The position numbers were made by a program, and so were the translations under genes. From positions 1 to 64,000 of the forward strand of contig JALCCT010000002.1 of the NCBI GenBank assembly GCA_022640915.1: DNA of 64,000 nucleotides. The letters are read 5' to 3'. The DNA is from Bifidobacterium sp. GTDB taxonomy: Bacteria > Actinomycetota > Actinomycetes > Actinomycetales > Bifidobacteriaceae. The notes below the pieces were generated by a model that was not told the DNA's origin, did no database searches, and saw nothing but the letters and a program-made list of their open reading frames with translations. Shown here piece after piece: positions 37,620 to 47,231 of the stretch. Numbering within the stretch: the first letter of the stretch is position 1; each line of letters begins with the position of its first letter.

Positions 37620-38345
37620 TTATTGGACGCTCGAACCGCTGCGGCCGAAACGCGTGTGGTCGGCGATCACTGTCATCGCCTGATCGCGGCTCAACGCTGC
37701 CGAATCGATGCTGTGCAGCCCTTGGACGCGCAAGTCGTCCAAGCTGGCGATTCCCAGCATGAGGTCTTCAACGAATCCTGGTGTGGAGGCGAAGAGAATG
37801 GGCGGCGCGAAGGTCTGCCCGGCCTCGCCGTGCAAGTAGAGCGTCGATTCGAGCTTGTCTGCACGGTTCACGGCCAGTACGGCAGCCATGCCCGAGACGA
37901 CTGTAGTGAGGTCTTTGGCTGCCGCCTCAGGCGCATCACCATCGAGATTGCGCAACACGGCTACTGCACCCTGTTCGGAGCCTATGCAATCAGCCGCGAT
38001 GTCGGCAAGCTGGCAGAATGCCGCGAGCAGCTGAGCCGATGCGAGCCGGGTAATGAGCGCGGCGATTTTCGCCTTATCGCCGACCAGTCCCCTGAGCTCC
38101 TCGTCAAAGTCGTCGCCAGCCGGCATGTCAGTGCCCTGCTCAGCATCCTCATCAACGCCGTCATGAGCATCCTGGCCGATGCCATCACTGTCATTGGGCG
38201 ATTGTGGCTGTCCAGACTCCTGTCCGTCGAATTCCTTTTCGAATCCTTCCAGCGCAGCCTGAAGCTCCTCGTCACTGAAATACGCGCCATCCCCGGAATC
38301 CCCCGGCGAGGCGTCGCCGTCATCTCTCGTGCCCTCATCAGCCAT
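37620..38345 (-). CDS. Acidic protein of unknown function inside the his operon
   Basis: 241 residues from the ATG at 38345, which overlaps the hisB stop (GTGATG; GTG at 38348 is an alternative). The first 90 residues are very acidic and low in complexity (runs of Asp, Glu, Gly, Ser). Residues 90-240 look folded and mostly helical with no membrane segment, and contain ALITRLASAQLLAAFCQLADIAADCIG and a later IADHTRFGRSGSSV end. I see no catalytic motif and recognise no family. Coupling to hisB and intact coding suggest it is needed with the pathway, perhaps as a partner or regulator; this is inference. Confidence 0.8.
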   Translation of the reverse strand: MADEGTRDDGDASPGDSGDGAYFSDEELQAALEGFEKEFDGQESGQPQSPNDSDGIGQDAHDGVDEDAEQGTDMPAGDDFDEELRGLVGDKAKIAALITRLASAQLLAAFCQLADIAADCIGSEQGAVAVLRNLDGDAPEAAAKDLTTVVSGMAAVLAVNRADKLESTLYLHGEAGQTFAPPILFASTPGFVEDLMLGIASLDDLRVQGLHSIDSAALSRDQAMTVIADHTRFGRSGSSVQ

Positions 38346-38944
38346 CACAACGCCCCCTTCGTGCTGGGAATGCCTGTTACCCGCGAATCAGGCTCGACAG
38401 CGAAGCGCAGGGCGCGAGCCAGCGCTTTGAACTCCGCCTCAGCGATATGATGCGGATCCCGCCCGGCGATAAGCTGCATATGCAGGCAGATACCGGCGTG
38501 AAAAGCGATCGATTCCATGACGTGACGCACCAATGCCCCGGTGAAATGCCCGCCGATCAAAGCGAATTCGAAGCCTTGCGGCTCACCGGTGCACACGGCG
38601 TACGGGCGGCCCGAGATATCGATGACCGCTTTGGCCAGCGCCTCGTCGAGCGGCACTGTGGCGTCGGCGAAGCGCCGGATGCCGCGCTTGTCGCCCAACG
38701 CCTGCTTGAGCGCCTCGCCGAAGACGATCGCCGTGTCCTCCACCGTGTGATGCACGTCGATATCGGTGTCGCCAGAGGCTTTGATGTGCAGGTCGATCAG
38801 CGAATGCTTGCTCAGCGCCGTCATCATATGGTTGAAGAACGGCACGGAGGTGTCGATATCGCTCGCGCCGGTGCCGTCAAGGTCGAGGCTGAGCTCGACG
38901 TTGGATTCACTGGTCTTTCTGACGATGCTGGCCGTACGTGCCAT
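38345..38944 (-). CDS. hisB: Imidazoleglycerol-phosphate dehydratase HisB
   Basis: 199-residue monofunctional dehydratase. Starts [24 protein letters not shown] after AGGAGGATC. Metal-binding histidine motifs [18 protein letters not shown], and later [32 protein letters not shown]. No phosphatase domain, as usual for actinobacteria. Confidence 0.97.
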   Translation of the reverse strand: MARTASIVRKTSESNVELSLDLDGTGASDIDTSVPFFNHMMTALSKHSLIDLHIKASGDTDIDVHHTVEDTAIVFGEALKQALGDKRGIRRFADATVPLDEALAKAVIDISGRPYAVCTGEPQGFEFALIGGHFTGALVRHVMESIAFHAGICLHMQLIAGRDPHHIAEAEFKALARALRFAVEPDSRVTGIPSTKGAL

Positions 38945-39079
38945 ATTCTTGATCCTCCTGTTCGAAGCCTGCCATTCGCAGTCTACCGCGTTCACCCACC
39001 GATTTATATGTACCGGCCCACGCTGCGACGCAAGCACACAGACCTGTCGACTGCCTGTTCCAGTGATTGCGCTCCGCCG

Positions 39080-40261
39080 CTACAGCTGCCCTACGATAGG
39101 CAGGACTTCGGCCAACGCCTCGCGGAATCGCGCCATCTCCTCGTCAGTACCCATGCACACACGTAGCCAGCCGTCCGGACCGACCACACGAATCAGAACA
39201 CCACGTTTTAGCAGTTCGTCGAAAATGCTTCCACGGTTGTCGAAACAGCCGCCAAACAGCAGGAAATTCGATTCCGAAGGCGCGACTTTGACCGTTTGCC
39301 CCTTGTATTGCAATGTCGCAAGCCATTGTGCTGTCCGCTCACGGGTGTCGCGCAGATGCGCCACGCGCGCCAGCTGCTCATCAGTGTGGTCGAACGCGGC
39401 GAGCGCTGCCGCCTGCGTGACCGCAGAAAGATGATAAGGCATGCGCACAATGCGTACACAGTCGATAATGCCTCGGCAGGCCGCCAGATAGCCCACACGC
39501 GCGCCAGCGAAGGCAAAAGCCTTGCTCATCGTACGGCTCACTGCGAGGTTCTGATACTGATTTATCAGGATCGCCGCCGAGGCAAGGCCCGGATCGCGGA
39601 ATTCGATGTACGCTTCGTCAACGACGACGATCGGGTGCACACCCTCATTCGCACCGGCGACTGGAGCCTGCTCGCAGGCCTCGAGAATACGCCTGAGATC
39701 GTCCATCGGCAGCGCCGTGCCAGTCGGATTGTTCGGGCTGGTGAGCACTACCATAGCAGGCTTGGTATCGTGGATCGCCACGAGCAACGCATCAACGTCA
39801 AGCGTAAAATCCGGGTTGCGGTGCGCCGTATGCCATGTGGTGAAGGTGTCGCGCGCATACTCGGGATACATCGAATAGGTCGGGTCAGCCCCTAAAGCGA
39901 TCCGGCCCGGACCTCCGAAAGCCTGGAAGAGCTGGAGCATAATCTCGTTGGAGCCGTTCGCACCCCAAAGCTGCTCCACGGCTAGGTGAGCGTCGGATTC
40001 GCGCGACAGGTAGTCGCAGAACGCCTGCCGCAGCTCGATATGCTCACGGTCAGGGTAGCGATTGAGCGTCGACGCAATGGCCGCAATACGTTCAGTGATG
40101 GCCTTGACAACATCCGGGGCAGGTGGGTATGGGTTCTCGTTGACATTCAGGCATACCGGCACATCGAGCTGCGGAGCGCCATACGGCTCTTCCCCGATGA
40201 GGTCGTTGCGCAGCGGCAGCGACGCAGGAATGGTATTGCCTGTGGCCTCGGACGCGCTCAT
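39080..40261 (-). CDS. hisC: Histidinol-phosphate aminotransferase HisC
   Basis: 393 residues, class II PLP aminotransferase. LNVNENPYPPAPDV near the N-terminus, WGANGSNEIMLQLFQAFGGPG, TSPNNPTGTALP, VVDEAYIEF and the PLP lysine in SRTMSKAFAFAGARVGYLA. The ATG overlaps the hisD stop (ATGA), so it is coupled to hisD. Confidence 0.96.
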   Translation of the reverse strand: MSASEATGNTIPASLPLRNDLIGEEPYGAPQLDVPVCLNVNENPYPPAPDVVKAITERIAAIASTLNRYPDREHIELRQAFCDYLSRESDAHLAVEQLWGANGSNEIMLQLFQAFGGPGRIALGADPTYSMYPEYARDTFTTWHTAHRNPDFTLDVDALLVAIHDTKPAMVVLTSPNNPTGTALPMDDLRRILEACEQAPVAGANEGVHPIVVVDEAYIEFRDPGLASAAILINQYQNLAVSRTMSKAFAFAGARVGYLAACRGIIDCVRIVRMPYHLSAVTQAAALAAFDHTDEQLARVAHLRDTRERTAQWLATLQYKGQTVKVAPSESNFLLFGGCFDNRGSIFDELLKRGVLIRVVGPDGWLRVCMGTDEEMARFREALAEVLPIVGQL

Positions 40262-41655
40262 CGCAGCCCCGCCTCGCGCTCCTGGTCGTTCACTCTTGCC
40301 TTGTCATACGGGTCGTCGATAAAGCGGCTCAGCACGCATTCTCCGTGTGCGGGAAGATCCTCAGAAACCGCGAAGGCGTTGATGCGGGCAGCGAGCTCCT
40401 TGAGCCCCCGTTCGTCGTACTCGATGACCTCCACAGGCTTGAGGAACGTGTGCACGCCAAGACCTGAATCGAAGCGGGCGGTACCTCCGGTAGGCAGAAC
40501 GTGGTTCGAGCCGGACATGTAATCGCCCAGCGGCACCGGCGAATACGGGCCGCAGAAGATGGCTCCGGCGTTCATAATGCGCGGTACGACGGCGTCCGGG
40601 TCAGCGGTCTGAATCTCTAGGTGTTCGGCCGCGTACGCGTTCGCAACAGCCACAGACTGTTCGAGGTCGTCGGTGAGAATGATGCCGGACTGCCGGCCCG
40701 TCAGTGATGTAGCCACGCGTTCGGCGTGCTCGGTGCGCGGCACCCGATAGTCGAGGTTCTTCTGCACAGCGGCGGCAAGTGCCTCGCTGTCGGTGATGAG
40801 CACGGATCCAGCGAGCTCGTCGTGCTCGGCCTGGCCGATCAGATCGGCGGCCACCCAGCTGGGATTGGCATCCTTGTCCGCAAGGATCGCAATTTCAGTC
40901 GGCCCAGCTACAGCATCGATGCCGACCATTCCGGAAACCATACTTTTGGCCGTGGCCACGAAGATATTGCCCGGACCGGTGATCTTGTCGACCGGATCGC
41001 ACAGGATCTCGCCATCTTGAGGCTGCGATCCGCGAGCGCCGTACGCGAACATGGCGATCGCCTGCGCTCCGCCGACCGCATAGACTTCCTCGACTCCGAG
41101 AATCGCGCAAGTAGCCAAAATCGTCTTATCCGGCAGTCCCTCAGCACTGTCCCTGCTCGGTGGCGTCGCGATCGCGAGAGAGCGCACACCCGCGGTCTGG
41201 GCGGGCACCACATTCATGATAACCGAGCTGGGGTAGACAGCCTTGCCGCCCGGCACATACAGCCCGACACGCTCGATCGCAACCCAGCGTTCGCTCACGC
41301 GCGCACCCTCGGCTAAATCAGTATGGAAATCCTTGGGCACCTGCGAGGCACCGACTGCACGAGCACGGCGTACCGATTCCTCAATCGCCGCCCGCACCTC
41401 AGGATCGAGATCTTCGAGAGCATGCTGCATGGCCTCGCCTGGCACACGGAGGTTCTTGGGACGGATATGATCGAACTTCTCGCCGAAATCACGCAGGGCG
41501 GCGGCGCCTCTGGCCTTAACGTCGTCAAGGATCGGCCGAACCAGTTCACCGGCCTCTCTCGTGCCCATTTCGGCTCGTGGCATAGCTTCCAGCAGTTCGG
41601 CTCGAGTCAGGCGCCTGCCGCGCAGGTCGATGATTCGCATGGTGTTATCGCTCAT
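40258..41655 (-). CDS. hisD: Histidinol dehydrogenase HisD
   Basis: 465 residues. Zinc- and NAD-dependent enzyme for the last two steps to histidine. Starts MSDNTMRIIDLRGRRLTRAELL; contains ERVGLYVPGGKAVYPSSVIMNVVPAQTAGV, DKITGPGNIFVATAKSMV, AGPTEIAILAD and PTGGTARFDSGLGVHTFLK. GGAG lies six bases before the ATG at 41655. First gene of the his operon. Downstream order is C, B, unknown, H, priA; hisG, hisF and hisI are not here. Confidence 0.95.
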   Translation of the reverse strand: MSDNTMRIIDLRGRRLTRAELLEAMPRAEMGTREAGELVRPILDDVKARGAAALRDFGEKFDHIRPKNLRVPGEAMQHALEDLDPEVRAAIEESVRRARAVGASQVPKDFHTDLAEGARVSERWVAIERVGLYVPGGKAVYPSSVIMNVVPAQTAGVRSLAIATPPSRDSAEGLPDKTILATCAILGVEEVYAVGGAQAIAMFAYGARGSQPQDGEILCDPVDKITGPGNIFVATAKSMVSGMVGIDAVAGPTEIAILADKDANPSWVAADLIGQAEHDELAGSVLITDSEALAAAVQKNLDYRVPRTEHAERVATSLTGRQSGIILTDDLEQSVAVANAYAAEHLEIQTADPDAVVPRIMNAGAIFCGPYSPVPLGDYMSGSNHVLPTGGTARFDSGLGVHTFLKPVEVIEYDERGLKELAARINAFAVSEDLPAHGECVLSRFIDDPYDKARVNDQEREAGLR

Positions 41656-41717
41656 ACCACTCCATGGTAGCCACACCCCATGCACACAACGCATCGCGCG
41701 CCGCGCCCCATCCGCAT

Positions 41718-41740
41718 CGTGAGATATCACCGTGAGATAT
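41718..41740. repeat. Direct repeat CGTGAGATAT x2 upstream of hisD
   Basis: Two perfect 10-base copies at 41718-41727 and 41731-41740, 13 bases apart, about 65 bases before the hisD start. They may be a regulator site of the his operon; no known motif is recognised. Confidence 0.45.
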
Positions 41741-41788
41741 ATGGTGTGTCAGCTGGCGTCATTGCGATGCGGCACAAGATACCGGCTG

Positions 41789-42748
41789 CTATGCCGCCCG
41801 TCGCATCTCGCTGTCGTCTTCTTCGATCAGATAGTTCGGCCGGCCTTTGGTCTGGTTGAAGATCCTGGCGATATACTCACCCAGGACCCCCAGACTGAGC
41901 AATTGCATGCCGCCCAGCATCAGCACGACGACCATCGTCGAGGCGTAGCCGGGCACATCAATTCCGGTCGTTAGCGTTCTTACCGTAATGACGAGCGCAT
42001 ATGCGATGGAGATTAGCGAGATAACGCCGCCCAACCACGTGGCCGCACGCAGCGGCATTGTCGTGAAGCTAGTGATGCCGTCGAGCGCAAGCCTGACGAG
42101 CTTGCCAAAGCTCCATTTCGTCCGCCCAGCCACGCGTTCGTCGCGGTCGTAAACGAACTCGATCTTACGAAAACCTATCCAGCTGAACAATGCCTTTGAA
42201 TTGCGTTCCGACTCGCCCAGCCGCTGCAGCGCCTGCACGCATTTTCGATCCAGCAGCCGGAAGTCGCCCGTGTCCTTCTGGATCTCCACATTGCTCACCG
42301 CCTGTAGTAGCGCATAATACGCATGCGAAGTCGCTGTTTTGAACCAGTGTTCGCCCTGCCGAGTGCGGCGCCTAGCATAGACGTCTTCGTACCCCTGCAT
42401 CCACAGGTCGGCCATCTGCCCGATGCGTTCGGGCGGGTCTTGCAAATCTGCGTCGATAATGACCATGCCGTCTGTGTCCACATGTTCGATGCCCGCGAAC
42501 ATGGCCTGCTCCTTGCCGAAGTTGCGCGATAGGAAAATATAGTGCGCGTAGGGCCGCGTCTGCACGTACTCCCGGATAAGGCTCTGGCTGGAGTCCTTCG
42601 AGCCGTCGTCCACGAATAGGAAGGCATACGTTATCGGCCGCGTTTCATTGCAACGCAACGCCTCCAGCCGTGCGAACAGCGTGGGCAGCACATCGCCCTC
42701 ATTCCAGCAAGGCACGAGCACGGTGAGCGTTCGCGCAGAACGCCTCAT
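41789..42748 (-). CDS. GtrB/DPM1-type polyprenyl-phosphate glycosyltransferase
   Basis: 319 residues. GT2 domain (LTVLVPCWNEGDVLPTLFARL, FVDDGSKDSS, SRNFGKEQAMFAGIEH, DADLQDPPE) followed by two C-terminal membrane segments (ATWLGGVISLISIAYALVIT, STMVVVLMLGGMQLLSLGVLGEY). Such proteins load a sugar onto undecaprenyl phosphate on the inner face. The ATG at 42748 comes four bases after the stop of the large transferase gene, so the two form a pair. The sugar is unknown. Confidence 0.9.
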   Translation of the reverse strand: MRRSARTLTVLVPCWNEGDVLPTLFARLEALRCNETRPITYAFLFVDDGSKDSSQSLIREYVQTRPYAHYIFLSRNFGKEQAMFAGIEHVDTDGMVIIDADLQDPPERIGQMADLWMQGYEDVYARRRTRQGEHWFKTATSHAYYALLQAVSNVEIQKDTGDFRLLDRKCVQALQRLGESERNSKALFSWIGFRKIEFVYDRDERVAGRTKWSFGKLVRLALDGITSFTTMPLRAATWLGGVISLISIAYALVITVRTLTTGIDVPGYASTMVVVLMLGGMQLLSLGVLGEYIARIFNQTKGRPNYLIEEDDSEMRRAA

Positions 42749-42752
42749 GGGA

Positions 42753-44351
42753 TTATCGCAGCTCATAGACGACGACCTTCTGCTTGCTGAACGCCTGCTC
42801 ACTCACGAGCCGGTAGCGTGGGTCGTCTAAGGGCGCACGGGTCGCCGTCCACGTGAGCACGATAACGGTGGGCGTGTCAAGCTGGCTGATATCACTAATT
42901 CTGGCCGGGCTGCCCCGCAAGGGGGCGAAGCCACCGTAGGGGCTGACATCCTTCTTGCCGAGAAACTTCATAGTGCAACCGTCGAAATAATATGAGCTTT
43001 CGACGTACAGGAACGCTTCGGTGGCAAGCACTGTAACATCGGGCGAGCAGTCGACCGCCGCGCGCTCCGCCCTCGATATGGGAACGCGCTGGCCGCCCGC
43101 ATCTACATTGCCGTCGACAGCTACATGCGCCGTTGCGACGACATTGATGGCGACAATGCAGACATAGGCCATCAGTGCGACGAGCCTTTTGCGCGGATTT
43201 GCGTTCAGCAGCACAGCAGCGCACGCGACAGCGATCATCGCATAGAACGAAATGCTCACAAACGACGCATACCGAGGGATATACATAGGTGCTGCCCCCA
43301 CGATCTGCCGGGTCGCGTCGACGAGGAAGAACACCGCAAGCGGCATAGCCAGCATCAAGAACAGCTCGACAGATGCGCGCCGGGCATGAACCAGCTCAGC
43401 CTCGCCGTTCCCTTGAGAACCGTCAGAATCGTTGGATTCCTTGGAATCGCGAGCCGCACAAGAATCGTCGATATCGCGCAATCGCACAACGAACCACGCG
43501 AACATCCCCAGTTCAGCAAAGCACAAGAACGTCTGAATGACGCCGATAGCGGCGCCTGAACGCCCCAGCACGAACAGGCTCAGGGTGTCGCTGAGCCCTG
43601 CAAGGCTCTCCCCTTGCCCGAGGTACGGGTTCAGAAATGGATTGAGCAGTTGCCTGATGGCCAACGGCAGATAGGGAATGTAGCACACGATCGCGAGCGG
43701 GTAGGCATACAGGCTTTTCCATGAGGCGCGGTGTCGCGCGGCATAATAGACCAGCACGGCGAGCTGGGAGATCCACACCATCGCAGTGACGAACAGCGTG
43801 TACATGCCCAGCGCCACCAGCACGGCATATGCGATCCACAGCCGTTGGCGTCGGGTGCGAAGCGCCCGCACAAACAGCAGCGTCGCCGTAACAACGATCA
43901 GACTAGCCAGGGAATACATACGGATCTCGTAGCCGAATCTCAGATGATATGGAGCGATGATCAGGAACGGGATGCTGGCCAGAGCGATACGTTCGGAGGC
44001 GAGCTGCCGGATCAACAGCAGCATAACGGCTGCGGCGAGCCCCGCGAATATCGAGCTCAACAAGCGCAGCATGGGCTCGCGCCATGCAAAGATCTCGCCC
44101 CACGCCTTGAGCAGGAGGTAATACAGCGGCGGATGCGCATCGACGGATGTCAGATGAATCAGCTCAAGCACCGGCCTACGGCTGATCATAATGGAATAGC
44201 CTTCATCGAACCATATTGAGACATTCCGACCGAGCGCCATGCTGAGCGCGCCCGAGGCGAGCGCCACTGCAGCGAATGCGGCGGTCATGCGCCAGCGGGA
44301 AGAAGAAGAAAGAGCAGACAACTCAAGCTTTATTCGTTTGATATCTGTCAT
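42753..44351 (-). CDS. GT39/GT83-like polytopic membrane glycosyltransferase
   Basis: 532 residues, about eleven membrane segments. The early extracytoplasmic loop has VSIWFDEGYSIMISRRP and SVDAHPPLYYLLLKAWG, the acidic-residue motifs of C-type glycosyltransferases (ArnT, protein mannosyltransferases) that use polyprenyl-phosphate sugars. A polar loop with repeated Ser/Asp/Asn lies in the middle. Together with the GtrB-type protein it makes a likely two-step system that moves one sugar to a wall polymer or protein outside the cell; the acceptor is unknown and a GtrA-type flippase is not adjacent. Confidence 0.82.
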   Translation of the reverse strand: MTDIKRIKLELSALSSSSRWRMTAAFAAVALASGALSMALGRNVSIWFDEGYSIMISRRPVLELIHLTSVDAHPPLYYLLLKAWGEIFAWREPMLRLLSSIFAGLAAAVMLLLIRQLASERIALASIPFLIIAPYHLRFGYEIRMYSLASLIVVTATLLFVRALRTRRQRLWIAYAVLVALGMYTLFVTAMVWISQLAVLVYYAARHRASWKSLYAYPLAIVCYIPYLPLAIRQLLNPFLNPYLGQGESLAGLSDTLSLFVLGRSGAAIGVIQTFLCFAELGMFAWFVVRLRDIDDSCAARDSKESNDSDGSQGNGEAELVHARRASVELFLMLAMPLAVFFLVDATRQIVGAAPMYIPRYASFVSISFYAMIAVACAAVLLNANPRKRLVALMAYVCIVAINVVATAHVAVDGNVDAGGQRVPISRAERAAVDCSPDVTVLATEAFLYVESSYYFDGCTMKFLGKKDVSPYGGFAPLRGSPARISDISQLDTPTVIVLTWTATRAPLDDPRYRLVSEQAFSKQKVVVYELR

Positions 44352-44396
44352 CTCCGAACCTTTTCGCTCATTTATCTATAGTCATTTTGTATACCG

Positions 44397-44429
44397 TGTG
44401 TATTATATCGCATAATACACATACGTCAT
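44397..44429 (-). promoter_or_regulatory. Promoter with overlapping palindrome for the glycosyltransferase pair
   Basis: A perfect 10-base inverted repeat, TGTGTATTAT and ATAATACACA with a 5-base gap (44397-44421), lies in an unusually AT-rich block. On the minus strand the -10 TATAAT (44402-44407) lies inside the palindrome, and 16 bases upstream is ATGACG (44424-44429), a 4/6 match to TTGACA. The palindrome covers -10 and spacer, as repressor sites often do. Confidence 0.6.
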
Positions 44430-44529
44430 TATATGGCCACATCCTTTTGCGACAGCATGGTACATTCATATGTCGCGCTGCATTCGGCACCGCCTTCTTC
44501 GACATCAGTGCCACCGCGAAGAACAGCGC

Positions 44530-45282
44530 CTACTCCGCCTCGTTACGGGAGTCTGTTTCGCACGGCCCGTTACCGGCTGCGTCGAGAGCGCGTTCGGCAC
44601 CTAAATGACGTCGCATAGGGGTGGCGACGATCAGATATGACACCCAGATGGCCAGTGCCCAGAACGGTATGCCCATAAGCAGGCGTGCCGTGCCAAGCCA
44701 GGTCACATGGTTCGTGACATACAGCGGCACCTGTACGATTAGCCGCAGCGCGAAAACGCCGATCCACAGTGCGCTGATACGCGTGTAGGCACGCCTCAGC
44801 TCACGGTCGGAACGCCAGCCATGCAACCAGGCACGGAAATGCTCGGTGGGCAGCGATCTGATGAATTCGATCAGCAGCCCAAGGCCCGGCACGCGTACGG
44901 CAAGCGAAATGCTTAACAGCACTATGGATACGGCATTCGTTAGGAAACCAAAGAGATAATAGTCCCGCGCCTCATTGCTGCGCCACGCCCAAATTAGGCA
45001 GATGCCGACTGCAGCAACGCCGCTGAGTGCGCCCAACGCCGACTGGCGCTGGACAAGACGTACGAGCACCTGTACGAGAGCAAGTGCAGCGGAAATAATG
45101 ACGGTTAAACGCACGTCCTTGGTGACAACGAACAGCACGATGAAAACCACGCCCGGCAGCATCGATTCGATGACGCCACGGGGTCCGCCTATCGCGTCGA
45201 CGACCGAGAAGTTCTCACCGCCCTCCGATTTCGCAAGCGCGGACAACCCGGTACGTTTGCCATAGCGCTCATGCCCGCTCAC
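44530..45282 (-). CDS. DUF3159 membrane protein
   Basis: 250 residues with about six hydrophobic segments and conserved VDAIGGPRGVIESMLPGVVFIVLF, typical of the actinobacterial DUF3159 family. Function unknown. The start is a GTG (45282) with weak ribosome site. It lies next to a DUF3710 protein, an arrangement widespread in actinobacteria, often with an OB-fold protein between; that is absent here. The C-terminal tail is acidic and polar. Confidence 0.85.
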   Translation of the reverse strand: MSGHERYGKRTGLSALAKSEGGENFSVVDAIGGPRGVIESMLPGVVFIVLFVVTKDVRLTVIISAALALVQVLVRLVQRQSALGALSGVAAVGICLIWAWRSNEARDYYLFGFLTNAVSIVLLSISLAVRVPGLGLLIEFIRSLPTEHFRAWLHGWRSDRELRRAYTRISALWIGVFALRLIVQVPLYVTNHVTWLGTARLLMGIPFWALAIWVSYLIVATPMRRHLGAERALDAAGNGPCETDSRNEAE

Positions 45283-45373
45283 TGGTGTGCACGACTTTCG
45301 TCTATGACATCGCAGTCATCCGTAACGGGCAGGGCCGTAGCGGCCCGCGCTGAATTCGCCGATTCCGTTAGGC

Positions 45374-46237
45374 TCATCGCACTTCGGAGAACATCGGCCC
45401 GCGGGCGAGCGTGGTCTTCACTTCGGTCTGCTGATCGGAATCGAACGGGCCCTCGGGACGTGTTGGTATCGATTTGCCACCATCCTCAGCATCGGCGTGC
45501 GCGTTCGCCTTGGCGGCCTTGCGCTCAGCCGGGGCGACGGGAGGATGCATCGGGATCAGGTCGCGAGGCGCGAGCGGTTCCTCGCCGCGCTCGACTACGA
45601 TATCAGCAAAGAACCCGTTCAAAGCCTTGGTTTCGGCATCATCAGGATACGTGGCGGCCTTACCTGAGAAGATGCCGCGCAGCATCCAGCGCGGGCCATC
45701 GACACCGACGATGCGCGTGGTCACGCTTTTGCCGCCTTTGACTGATACCGGCAGCGCGAGCTCCGTGCCGAAGACACCCGTACGCTCGGCAGCCTTCGCG
45801 TTCGAATCGAGCAGATCGCCGCGCACATCATCCCACAGTCCCAATGTTTTAGGCGCCGCGAACGCTTCTATCTCCAAGCTGGACGAGCCATAGGTGATTG
45901 TGCAGCCGAGCACCTGCTGGCTGTTGCGGCCCGCCTTGATGCGCAGCTCGATTCCCTGCAGGAACGGCAGATAGAACGCTCCGAGATCAAGATACTCATC
46001 GTAATCGGGCGCCGCCTCATCGTCGACATCCCACGGGCCGTAATCCTCGCCGCGGCCTTCATAATCAGCGCTCGGTGCAGCAGGAAACGAGGGCTCATCC
46101 ACAGATCGATTCGACGTTGCCGCATCGTCGCGATCAGCTTCGCGAGAATCATCGACGGCATCCTTCGTTGCATCCTGAGTCTTCTCTTCGCTGGCCTGCG
46201 GATCATGCTTCTTTCTACCGAAGCCAAACAATCCCAT
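45374..46237 (-). CDS. DUF3710 protein
   Basis: 287 residues starting MGLFGFGRKK after ACGAGGAA. An acidic disordered N-terminal third (to about residue 75) is followed by a conserved core: GPWDVDD, YLDLGAFYLPFLQGIELRIKA, LGLWDDVRGDLLDS and the RWMLRGIFSGKAAT region, as in the actinobacterial DUF3710 family. Soluble, role unknown; partnered by gene order with the DUF3159 protein 91 bases downstream. Confidence 0.88.
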   Translation of the reverse strand: MGLFGFGRKKHDPQASEEKTQDATKDAVDDSREADRDDAATSNRSVDEPSFPAAPSADYEGRGEDYGPWDVDDEAAPDYDEYLDLGAFYLPFLQGIELRIKAGRNSQQVLGCTITYGSSSLEIEAFAAPKTLGLWDDVRGDLLDSNAKAAERTGVFGTELALPVSVKGGKSVTTRIVGVDGPRWMLRGIFSGKAATYPDDAETKALNGFFADIVVERGEEPLAPRDLIPMHPPVAPAERKAAKANAHADAEDGGKSIPTRPEGPFDSDQQTEVKTTLARGPMFSEVR

Positions 46238-46370
46238 GATTCCTCGTTTCTAACGGTTGCAATCGAGTCAAGCCTAGCACCCGGCATTCATCATCCGGGG
46301 CAACATCCGGGCCTGTCCCTATCGGCAGCTGCTACCTCATCTGCCAAGCGTTGGCAGTTGGCATTTCATC

Positions 46371-47231
46371 TCACACGTCGTACGTGATAATCAGCGGCGC
46401 ATGGTCGGACCAACGAGTCTCGTAGCTCGATGCCTTGTCGATCATGAATCCGCGCGCAGTTTCGGCCAGCTCCGGCGTGGCGAACTGGTAGTCGATCCTC
46501 CAACCCACATTGTTGTCGAAAGCGCGTCCGCGCTGGCTCCACCACGTGTACGGCCCCTGGATATCGCCGGCCAGATTGCGCACGACATCGACAAAATCGT
46601 ATTCGTCAAGCCATTTGTCGATGTAGACGCGTTCAGAAGGCATAAAACCGGCGTGTGTGAGATTGGCCTTGGCATTCTTGATATCGAGCGGCGTATGAGC
46701 GATGTTGAAATCACCGCACAGCACAGCCTGTCTGCCACCGTGCGCCGCTTCGTCGCGCAGCTCGCCCATCCGCACGAGCATCTGATCGAGAAAACGGAAT
46801 TTCTGCGTCATTTTCAGCGGGTCAGCCGCATCCCCCGAATGTACGTACACGCTCGCCACAGTGATCTCGTAGCCCTGTGGCGTCGTGATGTCGGCCTCAA
46901 TCCACCGCCCAGTGTCCACGTCCTCCTCGAGCCCCGGCAGCCCGTAGCGCTGCGCGGTCACCGGCAGATCGGAAAGCAGACCGACTCCGGCGCGTCCTTT
47001 GATCTTGCATACCTCGTTCATACGCACCAGCGAATCCGGCAACACCGCCTTGTTGCTGTGGGCATATTGCCCGACGAAACTGTCGAATATCGGCTCGATC
47101 TCGGGCTGTGGCGCACGCACTTCCTGCATGCACCACACATCAGGGGTCGTGGCGCCCACCCAATCGCAGATGCCTTTGCGGTTCGCGGCGCGTAGGCCGT
47201 TGACATTCGAAGTGGCGATAGTAATGGTCAT
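46371..47231 (-). CDS. xth: Exodeoxyribonuclease III / AP endonuclease
   Basis: 286 residues. Cuts DNA at abasic sites and removes 3' blocks. Motifs: ATSNVNGLRAA, WCMQEVRAP (metal Glu), GDFNIAHTPLDIKN, RIDYQFATPELAE and C-terminal WSDHAPLIITYDV (catalytic Asp-His). The start used is the ATG at 47231 after a G-rich site, giving MTITIATSNVNG as in other family members. Confidence 0.94.
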   Translation of the reverse strand: MTITIATSNVNGLRAANRKGICDWVGATTPDVWCMQEVRAPQPEIEPIFDSFVGQYAHSNKAVLPDSLVRMNEVCKIKGRAGVGLLSDLPVTAQRYGLPGLEEDVDTGRWIEADITTPQGYEITVASVYVHSGDAADPLKMTQKFRFLDQMLVRMGELRDEAAHGGRQAVLCGDFNIAHTPLDIKNAKANLTHAGFMPSERVYIDKWLDEYDFVDVVRNLAGDIQGPYTWWSQRGRAFDNNVGWRIDYQFATPELAETARGFMIDKASSYETRWSDHAPLIITYDV

